Below are positions 41,301-53,599 of a stretch of 64,000 bases of DNA, in pieces. The DNA is from Carettochelys insculpta (lineage: Eukaryota; Chordata; Testudines; Carettochelyidae). The notes beneath the pieces were generated by a model. The model saw nothing but the letters and a program-made list of their open reading frames with translations. It did no database searches and was not told where the DNA came from. Location: assembly GCF_033958435.1 (NCBI RefSeq), contig NC_134137.1, positions 172,497,501-172,561,500 on the forward strand, written 5' to 3'. The position numbers and the translations under genes are program-made. Numbering within the stretch: the first letter of the stretch is position 1; each line of letters begins with the position of its first letter.

Positions 41301-43541
41301 TTGACTGGAACGCAGGATCTGGTCCAAGAGGTAACTGTTACTGGACCGCTTGGAAATAGTGACCACAATATAATAACTTTTAATATTCCTGTGTTGGGAA
41401 GAACACCGCAGCGGTCAAACACTCTGGCATTTAATTTCAAAAAGGGGAATTACACTAAAATGAGGAAGCTAGTTAAACAGAAACTAAAAGGTAGAGTAAT
41501 TAAACTAAAATCCCTGGAAGCTGCATGGAAACTGTTTAAAGACACCATACTAGAGGCCCAACTTAAATGTATACCCCAAATAAAAAAGCACAGTAAGAGA
41601 CCTAACAAAGAACCACCATGGCTAAACAGCCATGTTAAAAAGGCAGTGAGAGAGAAAAGGGCAGCTTTTAAAAAGTGGAAGTCAAATCCTAGTGAGGAAA
41701 ATAGAAAGGAACATAAACACTCCCAAATTAACTGTCATAATGTAGTAAGAAAAGCCAAAAAAGAGTTTGAGGAACAGCTAGCCAAAAATTCAAAAAACAA
41801 TAGTAAAATGTTTTTTAAATACATTAGAAGCAGGAAGCCTGCTAAAAAAGCAGTGGGGCCCTTGGATGATAAAGATATAAAAGGAGCGATCAAGGAAGAC
41901 AGTGCCATTGCGGAGCGATTAAATGATTTCTTTGCTTCAGTCTTCACGGCTGAAGATGTTACAGAGGTTCCTAAATCTGAGCCAGCCTTTTTAGGCGACA
42001 AATCTGAGGAACTCACTCAGATTGAAGTGACATTAGAGGAGGTTTTGGAATTAATTGATAAGCTGAATAGTAACAAGTCTCCAGGACCAGATGGCATTCA
42101 CCCAAGGGTTCTGAAAGAACTCAAATGTGAAATTGCGGAGTTATTAACAGTGGTTTGTAACCTATCCTTTAAATCCACTTTGGTACCAAATGACTGGAAG
42201 ACGGCCAATATAACACCAATATTTAAAAAAGGCTCTAGAGGAGATCCTGGCAATTATAGACCGATAAGTTTAACATCAGTACCAGGCAAATTAGTAGAAA
42301 CACTAGTAAAGAGTAAAATTGCAAGGCACATAGAAGAGCACGAATTGTTGGGCAAAAGTCAGCATGGTTTCTGCAGAGGGAAGTCGTGTCTGTCTAATCT
42401 ATTAGAATTCTTTGAAGGGGTTAATAAACATGCGGACAAGGGGCACCCAGTGGACATAATATACCTAGATTTCCAGAAAGCCTTTGACACGGTCCCACAC
42501 CAAAGGCTTTTATGTAAATTAGGTGGTCATGGGATAGGAGGAAAGGTCCTTTCATGGATCGGGAATTGGTTAAAAGACAGAAAACAAAGGGTTGGAATAA
42601 ATGGTAAATTTTCACAATGGAGGGGGGTAACTAGTGGTGTTCCCCAGGGCTCAGTCCTGGGACCGATCCTGTTCAACTTGTTCATCAATGATCTAGAAAA
42701 TGAGGTAAGCAGTGAGGTGGCAAAGTTTGCAGATGACACCAAGTTGTTGAGGACAGTCAAAAGCAAAAGGGATTGTGAAGAACTACAAAAAGATCTCAGC
42801 AAACTGAGTGATTGGGCAGCAAAATGGCAAATGAAATTTAATGTGGGTAAGTGTAAGGTAATGCATGTTGGAAAAAATAACCCAAATTACACGTACTACA
42901 TGATGGGGTCAAATTTAGCTACGACAGATCAGGAAAGGGATCTTGGAGTTATAGTGGATAGTTCTCTGAAGACATCCACGCAGTGTGCAGCGGCAGTTAG
43001 TAAGGCAAATAGGATGTTAGGAATTATTAAAAAAGGGATCGATAATAAGACAAAAGATATCATACTTCCCCTATATAAAACTATGGTACGCCCACATCTC
43101 GAGTACTGCGTGCAGATGTGGTCTCCTCACCTCAAAAAAGATATATTGGCATTAGAAAAGGTTCAGAAAAGGGCGACTAAGATGATTAGGGGCTTGGAAA
43201 GGGTCCCATATGGGGAGAGGCTAGAGAGACTGGGACTTTTCAGTTTGGAAAAGAGGCGATTGAGGGGCGATATGATAGAGGTATATAAAATCATGAATGG
43301 TGTGGAGAAAGTGAATATAGAAAAATTATTTACCTTTTCCCATAATACAAGAACTAGGGGACACCAAATGAAATTGATGGGTAGTAGGTTCAAAACTAAT
43401 AAAAGGAAATTTTTCTTCACACAGCGCACAGTCAACCTGTGGAACTCCTTGCCCGAGGAGGCTGTGAAGGCCAGGACTCTATTAGGGTTTAAAAAAGAGC
43501 TTGATAAATTTTTGCAGGTCAGGTCCATAAATGGCTATTAG
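41301..43541 (+). CDS. CR1 LINE reverse transcriptase ORF, 5'-truncated but uninterrupted
   Basis: A 746-codon open frame without stops, beginning inside the end of the endonuclease domain (GNSDHN about 20 residues in) and running through a full reverse transcriptase. Visible motifs are [23 protein letters not shown], the [15 protein letters not shown] motif [17 protein letters not shown], and the KFADDTKLL catalytic motif, then the typical CR1 thumb and C-terminus ending in VRSINGY. The true CR1 sequence starts at about 41310; the initial codons are host DNA. The ORF ends 200 bp before the element's 3' end. Lack of decay implies a recent insertion, but without its 5' part it cannot be autonomous. 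Confidence 0.93.
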   Translation: MTGTQDLVQEVTVTGPLGNSDHNIITFNIPVLGRTPQRSNTLAFNFKKGNYTKMRKLVKQKLKGRVIKLKSLEAAWKLFKDTILEAQLKCIPQIKKHSKRPNKEPPWLNSHVKKAVREKRAAFKKWKSNPSEENRKEHKHSQINCHNVVRKAKKEFEEQLAKNSKNNSKMFFKYIRSRKPAKKAVGPLDDKDIKGAIKEDSAIAERLNDFFASVFTAEDVTEVPKSEPAFLGDKSEELTQIEVTLEEVLELIDKLNSNKSPGPDGIHPRVLKELKCEIAELLTVVCNLSFKSTLVPNDWKTANITPIFKKGSRGDPGNYRPISLTSVPGKLVETLVKSKIARHIEEHELLGKSQHGFCRGKSCLSNLLEFFEGVNKHADKGHPVDIIYLDFQKAFDTVPHQRLLCKLGGHGIGGKVLSWIGNWLKDRKQRVGINGKFSQWRGVTSGVPQGSVLGPILFNLFINDLENEVSSEVAKFADDTKLLRTVKSKRDCEELQKDLSKLSDWAAKWQMKFNVGKCKVMHVGKNNPNYTYYMMGSNLATTDQERDLGVIVDSSLKTSTQCAAAVSKANRMLGIIKKGIDNKTKDIILPLYKTMVRPHLEYCVQMWSPHLKKDILALEKVQKRATKMIRGLERVPYGERLERLGLFSLEKRRLRGDMIEVYKIMNGVEKVNIEKLFTFSHNTRTRGHQMKLMGSRFKTNKRKFFFTQRTVNLWNSLPEEAVKARTLLGFKKELDKFLQVRSINGY

Positions 43542-43737
43542 CCAGGGATAAAGTATGGTGCCCTAGCCTTCATAACAAGGGCAGGAGATGGATGGCAGGA
43601 GATAAATCACTTGTCTTCTGTTCTCCTTCTCTGGGGCACCTGGCGTTGGCCACCGTCGGCAGATGGGATGCTGGGCTTGATGGACCTTTGGTCTGACCCA
43701 GTATGGCCATTCTTATGTTCTTATGTTAGATTGATAT
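41310..43737 (+). mobile_element. Young 5'-truncated CR1 LINE
   Basis: Contains the reverse-transcriptase ORF, then a short 3' UTR (43542-43720) and a terminal short repeat of the TTCTTATG type. The same 3' UTR appears on the minus strand at 2263 and 29992, so these copies belong to one subfamily group. Confidence 0.93.
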
Positions 43738-43773
43738 TCTATTAGGCAGTTCCTATAAAAATTCTTCTCTGTA

Positions 43774-43995
43774 GTGCTCATCAGTGCTGATGAGCCCTTA
43801 AATATAAACATCTCTGACCAGGTACAGGAAGTGATTGTTAAGGACTTTCAGCATGTGAATAGGCCTTTGCCTGAGGAAAACAAAAGAGCAACTGAATCTT
43901 GTAGGAAACCAATTTATTCTGACTTCCCTGACTTAAGATCTGGGGAGGATGGAAAGTGGAAATTTCCTGAAGAGGACAATGGCACAAGGTTATAA
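43774..43995 (+). CDS. Unassigned acidic open frame, doubtful
   Basis: Seventy-three codons after a pyrimidine tract ending in TGTAG (43774), rich in Asp, Glu and Lys (for example SDQVQEVIVKDFQHV), ending in TAA. Its composition is more protein-like than other small frames nearby. It directly follows the CR1 3' end. There is no donor site, homology or partner exon that I can identify. Confidence 0.15.
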   Translation: MLISADEPLNINISDQVQEVIVKDFQHVNRPLPEENKRATESCRKPIYSDFPDLRSGEDGKWKFPEEDNGTRL

Positions 43996-44045
43996 AAGTA
44001 CTTAAAAGGAGAAGGCTCGGAGAGAGATGCAAAAGAGGCAAACAG

Positions 44046-44770
44046 GATGGGTACATCTACGCTACGGAGCTATTCCAGAATGCAGTAAATTCTCAATTTT
44101 ACAGACCCCAATTTAGCGGACGTCTGAAACAATGAATGTCCACCCCTCCATTGTTCCCAAAGTCTGCTTAAAATCCTAAACTCTCCCCTCACCCCACAAA
44201 CAGAATGTTAGGAGACTTACCACTGCCAACACCTGGAGGAGCCACCGTCTCCGCTGCCAGAGCCGCCATGCGCTCCTCCCACTGGGGTGGGGTGTGTACG
44301 CAAGCAGATAGCACTTGCATACACACCCCATCCCTGGCGCTAGGAGCGTGTGGCAGCGCTGGCGGTGGCACCAGCCCCCTTCAGGCTGGGGCCGACAGCT
44401 CCAGCTGTGCCGTGGTGGGATGCCCAGCTGTGCCATGGCGGGGCCCTTGCTGCTGCATGTGGCAGGACCCCCAGCTGTGGTGGTGGGCTGAAGAGGTGAG
44501 TCATGGGCATTTTTTGGGTGGGGGACTAAGGTTGGGGGAACTTGGCAGGGTTGGGTGGGCAGTAAACCCTCCGATTTAATGGACTTTGGGATTTAACAGA
44601 CACACCTCCCACCCGTTAGTCTTTTAATTCAAGGGTTTAATGTAGCTTAGTTTGGAGTTTTTATTCCAAAATAAGATACTCCTGAATAATGTGCCTATGT
44701 GAGGGAAGCCCTGTAAAAAGCCAAATTTATTTCAAATAGCGTGTCCACACACAATAGGGCCTATTTAGAT
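44046..44770. mobile_element. MITE split by a second inverted-end element
   Basis: GGGTACATCTACGCTACGG at 44048 starts a GTCTACACTA-type MITE whose second half resumes near 44651 (TTTTTATTCCAAAATA). In between, about 44086-44648, a GC-rich segment has roughly inverted ends (TAAATTCTCAATTTTACAGA at the left; its relative in complement at the right) and sub-terminal ATTTA-rich blocks on both sides. Pogo-like identity is only suggested. Confidence 0.45.
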
Positions 44771-45499
44771 TAGAGCCCCTAGAAGTCTGGTGAGTCGGCT
44801 CAGCACTGGCTCTGCGGAGCCGGGCAATAGGGGAGGTGGTTGCTGCCCTCAAGAGAGGAAGCTAGAGAGAATCTTCAACCCAAGAGACAGCCTACAGGCC
44901 TCAAAATGGAGACAGACATTTACAGTTTATTGGGGGAAAATATAAAGAAGCACAGTTTATCCCACAGCTTGTATCTGACAAAATGCTAACAAACCACTAC
45001 AGCTCCTTGATCACAGACAGACATGTTCTTTCCTCTTCCCAACTCTGGAGTAACACAAAAGTGGACCATTCTGAGGGCACCAGCAACGAATAAAGAGCTT
45101 AGAAGAAGTGTATTTTAAAATTAATGTGCAGGTGATACAAACAAATTTTGAAAGAGGTGGGATCTATTGAGCTGCACATTGTGGTAACTAAGAGAAATCT
45201 TGAATTTACTAAAACATGATTGTTGTATTCAGTTGTTGCACTCACTCAATTTCTGTCCGTAAGTTTAGGACTAGTTTTTGATACCCTCACTCCTGTTGAG
45301 CAGTAGCTTAGTTTGTAAGTAATCCCAGTGACTTCAATTAGACTGCATGTGAAATAGGATATGCTCAGCCTGAGCAGAGGTATTAGCAGCTGACCCCTAG
45401 TGAAGGTCATTTGACAGCTGCAAAAAGATTGTAAGATTTTTTTTTTCCTTTACATGAAAAAAAGTTTTTTTTGCAGATAGTTTTTTTTTTTTTTTTCCA

Positions 45500-48400
45500 G
45501 GTTTCGGCCATGACAGTGAAGCTTTATGTTCAAATAAGGATTGGATTATACACCTACAGGTCATTCATTCCTTGCGAATCGACTTGTCGCAGTTGTAGTC
45601 GGCCCATGCCAGGGAGCAACCTCCACTGCAACTGTTCTTGGTGCTTAGGAGAGGCACACAGCAGTGACCTGAGCGTGGCATTTGCACGTCTTTCAAGCCC
45701 TTGTTTCAAAAAGGAGAGAGATGTTGGTTTCAGGGCTCTCCTGATGGACTTCCCATTAGGTTCCATCATGGTTGATCCCCACTCTGACACTCCAAGTGCA
45801 GAAAGGGGGTGGTCCTGCAAAATCTTTAAAAATACAGGCTAGTAGTCGCTGCCACCTCCCAAGGGGGACAAGATCTGCCTAACTCAGGAAGACGCACTCA
45901 GGACGTCTCCCTTTGGGGTACCCCAAGGTCTTAACCCTCCCTCAGGAGAGAATTTAGACGCAACTGTAATCTACTAGCTGACTCTTCAGTCTAAGGCATG
46001 GATATACACAGGCGCTTCCCAGAACACAGGGATCAGATCATTTGCTTAAAAAAGGAATGTATAAACAAAACAAGAGAAAGTAAGTCATATCGTTTGCAGC
46101 AGAGAGAGAACTTCCTTGGGATTCAGCTTTAAAAATTATAGGGGAAGAAGTCAAGTCATTAACCAAAGCAACTGAAAAAGACGACAGACAGTCCACACCA
46201 AATTCAAAATAACTGTAACCTTATCATGTCTGACTGAACATTTCCCTTCTACTTACCTATCTGTGGCTGATTTTGAGATAGTCAAGATATTTTCTGGATT
46301 CACTCCAACTGCTTGGGGAAATTATCTCTGTGTCCTCAGCCTCAGCCATGCAGACCAAGATCCCTCAGACCGCAATTGTTCTCAGCTCCAAAAAGTCTCT
46401 CTTCCTTCCCTTGACTTACCTGACCTCCCCCTGCTGCGAGTTATCTCTGTTAAGGGTTAACTCTTTCCCTGCATTCATTCATGACAGCTCCAATGTGAAT
46501 ACTTGAACTTGGCACCAAGCACCAGCATGTCAGGGTGCAGCAGAACTCTTCCCTGGTTCTGCACAAGCCCAGGCAGGGCAGGGGCAAATCTCTGGGATCT
46601 AAGAAGGATGGGCCCAGGATGTCAATGCCAGTGGGATCTCCTGTTGTGCTGCAGCAGACCCCTCAGGCCCTGTGGGAGCATGGCTCACCCTCTCGCTCCC
46701 CCATTTCTTCTCAGAGCAGTATCAAATTTCTGGTGCTGAGGGCACCCAAAGCTGCCTTACAGAACATACTGTTGATGCTGGTGCCATCCATCCCTGTAGT
46801 CACAAGCCCACTCCATAAAGGAGAAGCCAGTCATGGCGTGGCCCCAGTCTCTGGAGAGGCAACATTCCCGCTCAGGTGGAACATCTGAGGCCTCAGCTCT
46901 TTGCAGTAACAGCTGCAGAACCCACAGCCTGGCCTGGTCCCCAGTGGGACTTAAGGCCACCATGGATGTCGGGTGGGGCTCCCTGAGACTTAGGTGCAGA
47001 TCTCCTGAGGCATGCACCTCCCTGTATAGATGGGACACGCGGGACCTGTACTCTCCACAGTCCAAGCATCGTTCAGCAGACAGGTCCCTGGCACAGCACC
47101 ATTCACTACACCAGCACCACTCCCCACTCGTGACTCCCTGCAGGGTGTCTGTGAGGAACAGAGGGATTGATGGTTCCACTCAGCTTCACGGCACCGCTCT
47201 TCTCCTGACTGACAGCCATCCTGCAGCTGTTCTCGAGCCTGCTATAAACTTGCCAGCCCCCGCTGGCCATGCTGCAGGTCACACTCTCCTGAAGACCCAT
47301 CTCAACTTTTCTCTGCATTCAGGGCATTGGTATCTATGGCCAGTGTGTGGAACTGCACCAACACCAGCCCTTGTTCCTGGTTTCCCCCAGCACGGCACGC
47401 TCTGTCAGCCTGGCCTCAGATCAAGCCTCAGTGCCTCTGGCTCAAGTGCCTCATCCAGCATCTCCAGTGCCACAGACAGGATCCCAGACTGCTCAGGGTC
47501 CACAGGCCTGGCCATCCCTGTGGCAGCCCTAGAACCTGTGGGGGTTTCCATGCCTTCTCTGACACTTCCACCTCCATGAAACATCCTCTGGTACCCAAAA
47601 TTTCAAAGGCTCTCACCTCGCAGATGGAACAGGAGGTAGACGCTCAGCCTCCCAAGGAAGCTCTCCCACAGCAGGTCTCTTCCTACTTGTCTTCAGATGA
47701 GGCCATCAGGAGGTCTCCCAGATGATGATCAGGCCCACCAGGAATTCCTTAAGAGGGTGGCCACCAGCGTTTCCACTAATTTTTTTCATCCATGTGTGGA
47801 ATAAATTTTTGTGCACCAGGGCATGTGTGATATGCACCACCAATAGAAACACATAGTGCCGGCTGTGGGCACTCTGCTAATCAGATGGGCAGCACATGCT
47901 CTCAGCTTGCAGGGAACACTGGTGACCACCAACCTAAACCTCCAGGCAGAGGAACTCCAGGAACCTGAGGATAACCTCTTTGGGGTGCTGGGGCAGGCAG
48001 CCCCGGCAAGGGTGGTCTCACCTCTCTGCAGCAGGGTGGCCAAAATCACCTCAGCTTTGTGGCAAACACTCTTCTCCGTTCCCCACATCTGCAAGCGGGC
48101 AGAGTGCAAATACTTTGTACCGGTAAAGGGCCCAAATACATTTATTCCCACCAAGCCCCCAACTCCCTAGTAGTGGAGGCCATCAACCACTGTGAGAAGT
48201 AAGGCCAGCCCAGGGCAACCCCAAAAAATTAAGACTTGAAGAGACCTGATTTATTTGTGCGTAAAATTCATTTATCCTCCAGCTTCCAATGCTGGATGGC
48301 GAATCACCAAGCCCTTATAGCCTGTTACGAGGTAAACATGTGGCAGGCTCTCACTGAGCTCATGTCCTCTCTTCTGAAGGACACAAAGGCATTTTGGGCC

Positions 48401-49475
48401 CTGGCAGAGGTGGGGGAAATGGCTGCTCCAGCCAGCCTCAGATGCGGGCTTGTTCTATGGCTTCAGCTGTCTCCCTACAGAGGGTGTTCTGGCTGCTTCT
48501 CTCTGGCCTCGCTCTTGAGATGCAGCAATTCATGCAGGATCTCCCCTTTGATGGGGTGGCCTTGTCTGTGGAGCAGACAGACAATAACCTGTGTGGCTTA
48601 AAGAACTCCCACACCACCCTCACTTGCTCAGGCTGTATGTCCCGGGGCCAGCACATAAGAAATGTAAGCCATGACTTCCACCTGTTCTGCCTTCCCGACC
48701 CCATCAGGACTTGGCTCTGCCCCAAGTATGAGGGATTCAGGAAGAGGCAAGCTAAGCTTCATTCTTCAACACATCCTGGCTCCTCCCATCATAAGGTTGC
48801 CCCCCCCAGTACCTCTTTTGGGAGTACAACTGAAGATAACGTACCTCTCAGACTGCCCAATGCTTCCCGTTCTCTTCTCCAGCCATTTGTGCCATTTTTC
48901 TCCTAGGCTGGTGCTTTATAACAATGCACTGCTGGGTCCTCAGTATGGTATGAAAGGGCTATACCCTCCAACTCTCTTCCTTCTTCCCACCCCCTCGCAT
49001 CACATCCCTCCTCAGGGCCCCTTCTCACGAGGCACTCCTCTGCAAGAAGTCAAGGAGTTGTCTGAATTGGACAGTGGAGGAGGTTCCATATCGCTACTAG
49101 AACCAAAGGTTTTAAAAAGGTGTTACTTTTTGTTGCCTGAAGCCAAAGAGGAGCACCGAACCATTTGGGGCCTGAGTGGCCTAAACCACTGCCGGGTGAG
49201 GCTCAGGTTTTTTATGGTTTCCCTGGCCGCCTTGGATCTGGGAGATGATCTCAAGGATGCATCTTTCCATATTTATTGCACTAGTCCAGGGTCACAGACG
49301 CTTCCTGCAGTTTGCGGTGGGGACAAACCACTACCTGTTCGTGACTCTCCTTTTTGGCCTAGCCATGGCCTCTTGGGTATTTCCCAATTGTAAGTTAGTG
49401 ATGGCCAACCACCTCCGACAGCAGATCTACCCTTACAGGGACAACTGACTCATTAAGGGTGACTCCTGCTACACA
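45500..49475 (+). mobile_element. Decayed DIRS-type retroelement (gag and RT remnants)
   Basis: Three blocks in one orientation match DIRS-type proteins. At 45500-45840 a cysteine/histidine-rich peptide has CSWCLGEAH, like the DIRS gag N-terminus. At 48470-48740 a frame reads LPFDGVALSVEQTD followed by LKNSHTTL, like the conserved gag core. At 49095-49470 reverse-transcriptase strings appear in two frames: YFLLPEAKEEHRTIWGLSGL, LDLGDDLKDASFHI, then HRRFLQFAVGTNHY and a YPYRDN where an active enzyme has Y-x-D-D. Frameshifts and stops break every domain and no tyrosine recombinase was seen. A hAT MITE interrupts it at 47765-47921, and 45842-46497 is unassigned. The family call rests on recognised motifs, not a search. 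Confidence 0.72.
47765..47921. mobile_element. hAT MITE (CAGTGTTCCC family) inside the DIRS remnant
   Basis: The ends are CAGCGTTTCC and GGGAACACTG. The flanks GTGGCCAC (47757-47764) and GTGACCAC (47922-47929) differ at one base. It lies between the gag-like blocks of the DIRS-type element, so it inserted later than that element. Confidence 0.82.
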
Positions 49476-52400
49476 GTCTGCAGGGATGGGCTGTAATCTG
49501 TTTGTCTACCTTGCTGCAACTTTCCTGGTTGAGGTGGCTGGTTACGATGAGAAATGTTCTGAGGCCCTTTGGGTTAAAAGCTGTATGTAAATGCAAAATC
49601 TGAATGTGTCCTGTCTCAGAAGGGAACAGCTGTGCAAAATCTAAATATAACAAACGTCTTCTATTTACTTATGCGATCTGATTTTTTTTCATTGTTAATA
49701 ACATCTGCAAATGGAACTTGAACATTGCACGGCAGAAAGATAAGAATTAAATAGCCCATGTGACCTTATTTTTATTGTTATACGCTCCTGGTGAAATTAA
49801 TGGGAGTTGTTCACATAGCATGAATGGCTGAAGGAGTGTTGGAGCTAAACTCTGCTCCCCACAGGGACCGCTGGCTGACCTGCTCCATCGTCTGAGCAAG
49901 CACATTGACAAGGCAGCATCAAACTGACCCAGAATGTCTGCATCTTCAGTAAGGAGCGTGCAGGCCAGATCTGGCTGTGTGAGGAGGCTGTAGAGCCACA
50001 CTGCTCAAACACGCAGCTGATGTTCAGTGCATAGTCTTATATTTAGACTAGATTTAAGCATTTATTGGTTGAAGGTGTGTTTGGGAAGGGAAATATGAAG
50101 GCTAGAACAAATCCCTTGGGTTATTCTTTAACTGGAATCTACACAAAACATCATTCTTACTAGGACTCCAATTATTTGGGGGCATGTTTATCTGTGACCT
50201 GGAAGACTGGGTCACATCAGATAACTCGGAGGATTGTTCCACTGTGGATTATCTCTGTCAATGTTTTCCAGAGATTTCACATGTGGCAAAAAGGCCAAAG
50301 ATAATGTCATTCCTGGGCTGGAGCCTCTGTCTGTTAAGTTTATTGCTTAGGAAAGATTTGGGTCCAAAACAAATAGTGCTGCTTTTTATAACCATTGTTC
50401 ATGTACAACAGCAAATGTCCACGCACACCTGCTTTTTGCTACTCAGACAGCATGCAATAGCTAGGGAAGCCTTATGGAGTCCTTTTGCTAAGGGTGCGAA
50501 GGCTCCATAGGTGCAAAACCCTGACTTTGTAATAAAGCTGCTAGTAGCAGGAATCTGGGGGGAAAAGTCCTCTTGTAGCACCAGCTAATTAATCTTAAAA
50601 TTTGTCAGACGTGCCAGGCACCTAGTCACATGCTACTGGGCCTGCTCACCCTTTATTTTGTATCTACAGTTCTGATTCTGTCACCTTCCTGGGAGTCAGT
50701 GCTACTTGGTGTGAGTAAGCATAGCAGAATCAGGCCCAGAAAGTGGGTTTGATTGTAGGGTGCCCAAAGGCCTGAAGAATATTTATACAGTGGGGTGCAT
50801 CAAGGTGTCTCTGACCCTTTTGTAATGGTCTTAGTTTCTGGTTCAGGAAGGCTCTAAAGCACTTGCTGATCTTTAAGCACATTTTATGTCCTTTGTTAAA
50901 CTGGGACGGATTTAAGTCTGTGCTTAAGAACTTGGCTGAACTGAGGCCTTAATGTACACATGCCTGGTGAATTTTTAAAATTAAATCTGCACATCCTATT
51001 TGTATCGTGGCCATTAAGATTTTGACAGGAATCCCTGTACTAAACCTGTAGACATGCTATGAGATCACCCAATCGGTATCCTTTATTGAGTGTTTTACTT
51101 CATCTGATTGGCTTTCTCACTCTCTGCTGCAGACATAAAACAGGTGAGCTACTGCATTGGAGTAGTCACTCAGTAACTACCTTGCAGCCAGGTAAGTGCA
51201 TCTTAACTAATACTCTAAGTACTTCTGTATAACAGTATAAACTTGTATGTGCAACTTTTATTAATCAGATAACACAGCTTTAATTCTACTGTAGCCCGTG
51301 ACTTGGGGCCCACATTTTAAAGTTTGATTAGCATTCATTGAGAATCTGTGTTAATAAGTTCTGGATAGCCCGTTCTTATTGGAAAACCTAGCCTTCTATT
51401 TGTCTAGTTTGGTGAGATTTTGAAGAGAAACATTTTCTGCTAACTTACTTTTAAATGACACAAAAGATTTGAGTTTTCTTTGAGTGCTGCAAAAGATTGA
51501 GAAGGCAAATTAGTAGGAAAATCTTTCTGCTGTGCCGAACCCGTCTTTATCTCTTCATACAGTGTGATGTAGGAAGATTTCTTCCCAGAGCAGGGACTTT
51601 TCTTTCATTTAAAAAGTTATCAGTGCAATGTAATTAAATAAGCATAAATAAAATCCGCAAAGGACTTCATACACATCAACCAAGGTGACATGTCCTATGC
51701 AGCGTGCTAGATGCAAATTATATAGCTGCTGCTCCACAATTACATGCTTTCCTCTGCCTCTGTCCAGTATGTCTTGTGTATTAATTTAGATGTTAAATTC
51801 AGTATGTTCTGTGCATGCACAAATGGTTCCATTTTCAAAGTGCTGCAGTCTTTTTGGATTGAGAATGAATAACTTCACCACAGAGGCTGTCAGGGAGGGG
51901 CAGAACTGAATTTTTAACTAGTTGAGGAGAGAATGAGTAGAGCTTTTGGCACATGCAAGAAGTGAGTTTGGGCTTTTAGCACCAAGAAAAATAAATTTTT
52001 TTAGCCATCTCTTTAAATGTTTGATTAGCTAATGTCAAAGGCTGTATATAATGTGATTTTCTTTTTTTCTTTTTTTTGTTCAAGTAAGTAACATCCTGAT
52101 TTCAGATTATATTTAAAGTACCGCATAACTGTGTCCCACAATTTAAGTTTACATTCAAAACAAAATAAGTTTCTAATCTTTATGGCTGGAAGGATAGCCT
52201 TGAAAAACAGGGTTCGGGTGTCACCAACACCAGTCAGCAAACAGCCTAAGACAACATCTCTAATAGAAATGTGAACTCTACTTGTTATGAAGCCTAATCA
52301 TAACAACAAAATATTACTGCGGTCCTCTCCAATTTAGCAATTACATCCCGCTAACATGCTCCTTCCTGCTTGTAGTGATAGGCACTGAGTTAATACTAGT

Positions 52401-52990
52401 ACAGGTACTAGAGGAGGTAGAGGAGCAATGACACAATGAGCTGAGGAGAAATAAAGGGAGTTAAGAACAGTTGAGGTTAGGAATGAGGAAGTCAAGCACT
52501 CTCCCCCAAAATTTTAAGTGACGAAGGAAAGATATACCCCTTCCTAGCGTCAAGCTTGTGTCCTGTGACCCTTGTGATGAGAGCTGCTCCTTGGGGAAGT
52601 GTGTTAATCTCGGTTCATACTATTTCATTCTATCTCTACATTCTGCACAAGTGATTTGTGCTCTTTCTCCCTTAATTCACAAGGCAAACAAGGATTTACT
52701 TAGCAAGACACTCCCAAGCCTGGCAAGCTGGCTTTGTAAGAACAGTAGCATTTTTCAAACTTTTAAAATCTCCAAACTAGTTGCAGGTTTGGTGCAAGTG
52801 TTGGGAAGGAGATCAGAACATCCTTCTTTTAGTCATACTGATTCGCAAGCCCTTAGGCATAACCAATACTTTGTCACCCATTGCTTGCCAATGCTTCCAG
52901 TTTGTAAAATGCTGGCTGGAGTGAAAGCTGCAGAAACAGTCTCAAGGATCAAGGCGTGTTCTTCCATGGAAAGGTTTATAAGAATAAAAC
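49476..52990. other. Intergenic spacer, nothing recognised
   Basis: A non-coding, AT-moderate stretch between the DIRS remnant and a hAT MITE. A segment around 50870-50960 (CTTTAAGCACATTTTATGTC, then CTTAAGAACTTGGCTGAACT) is reminiscent of an old amniote repeat, but I cannot assign it. Confidence 0.4.
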
Positions 52991-53009
52991 CACAAGTGAC
53001 ATTGCCAAC

Positions 53010-53201
53010 CAATGTTCCCTCTAACCTTTTTCAATTTTTTCCATCCATATGCTGAATAATTTTGTGTGCACTGAGGCATGTGTGACTGTGCACCAACAGA
53101 AGAAATGAAAAACCTAGCCGTGGTTGCTCTGCTAATCAGCTGGGGGGTATCTGAAGTGTTCCTGAGCAGCCGCACAAGTGTCCAGCTTAAAGAGAACACT
53201 C
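53010..53201. mobile_element. hAT MITE (CAGTGTTCCC family), intergenic copy
   Basis: The ends are CAATGTTCCC and AGAACACTC. The flanks TTGCCAAC (53002-53009) and TTGCCAAT (53202-53209) are an 8-bp duplication with one mismatch. Confidence 0.82.
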
Positions 53202-53599
53202 TTGCCAATCTGTGCGAGTCTCATTAGTCTCACAGTATCTTGTGTTTTCCTTAAAATCCCAGCACTGGGATTCAGGTGATATGAGACTCCGTTTTCTCTT
53301 TTTGTTTTCTTTTTTCCCCTCTTTTGTTTGCTTTCTTTAAGGGCTGTATTTAGCCCTTAACATTGTGGAAAAAAAATTGCAAACTGAATTTCAAAGACCA
53401 GAACACAACTGAAAGAGCCCCAAGATCGTTGGCTTGACAATGAGACTTTAACCTCCAGTCATAGTTTTTGACTGCTTCAGTTATGGCTAAGGTGGGGATA
53501 GGAGGGTTGTACTGGATTAAGAGGTTCCAAGGCACAGAGGAAATATTGTGATCATCCCTGCTGTGGCTTGTGTTCTACAGGCAGTCAGAACTTCCTCCG

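Noticed and set aside
46757..47579. Antisense 140-codon and sense 248-codon frames
   Set aside because: They lie within the decayed DIRS-type element; not separate genes.
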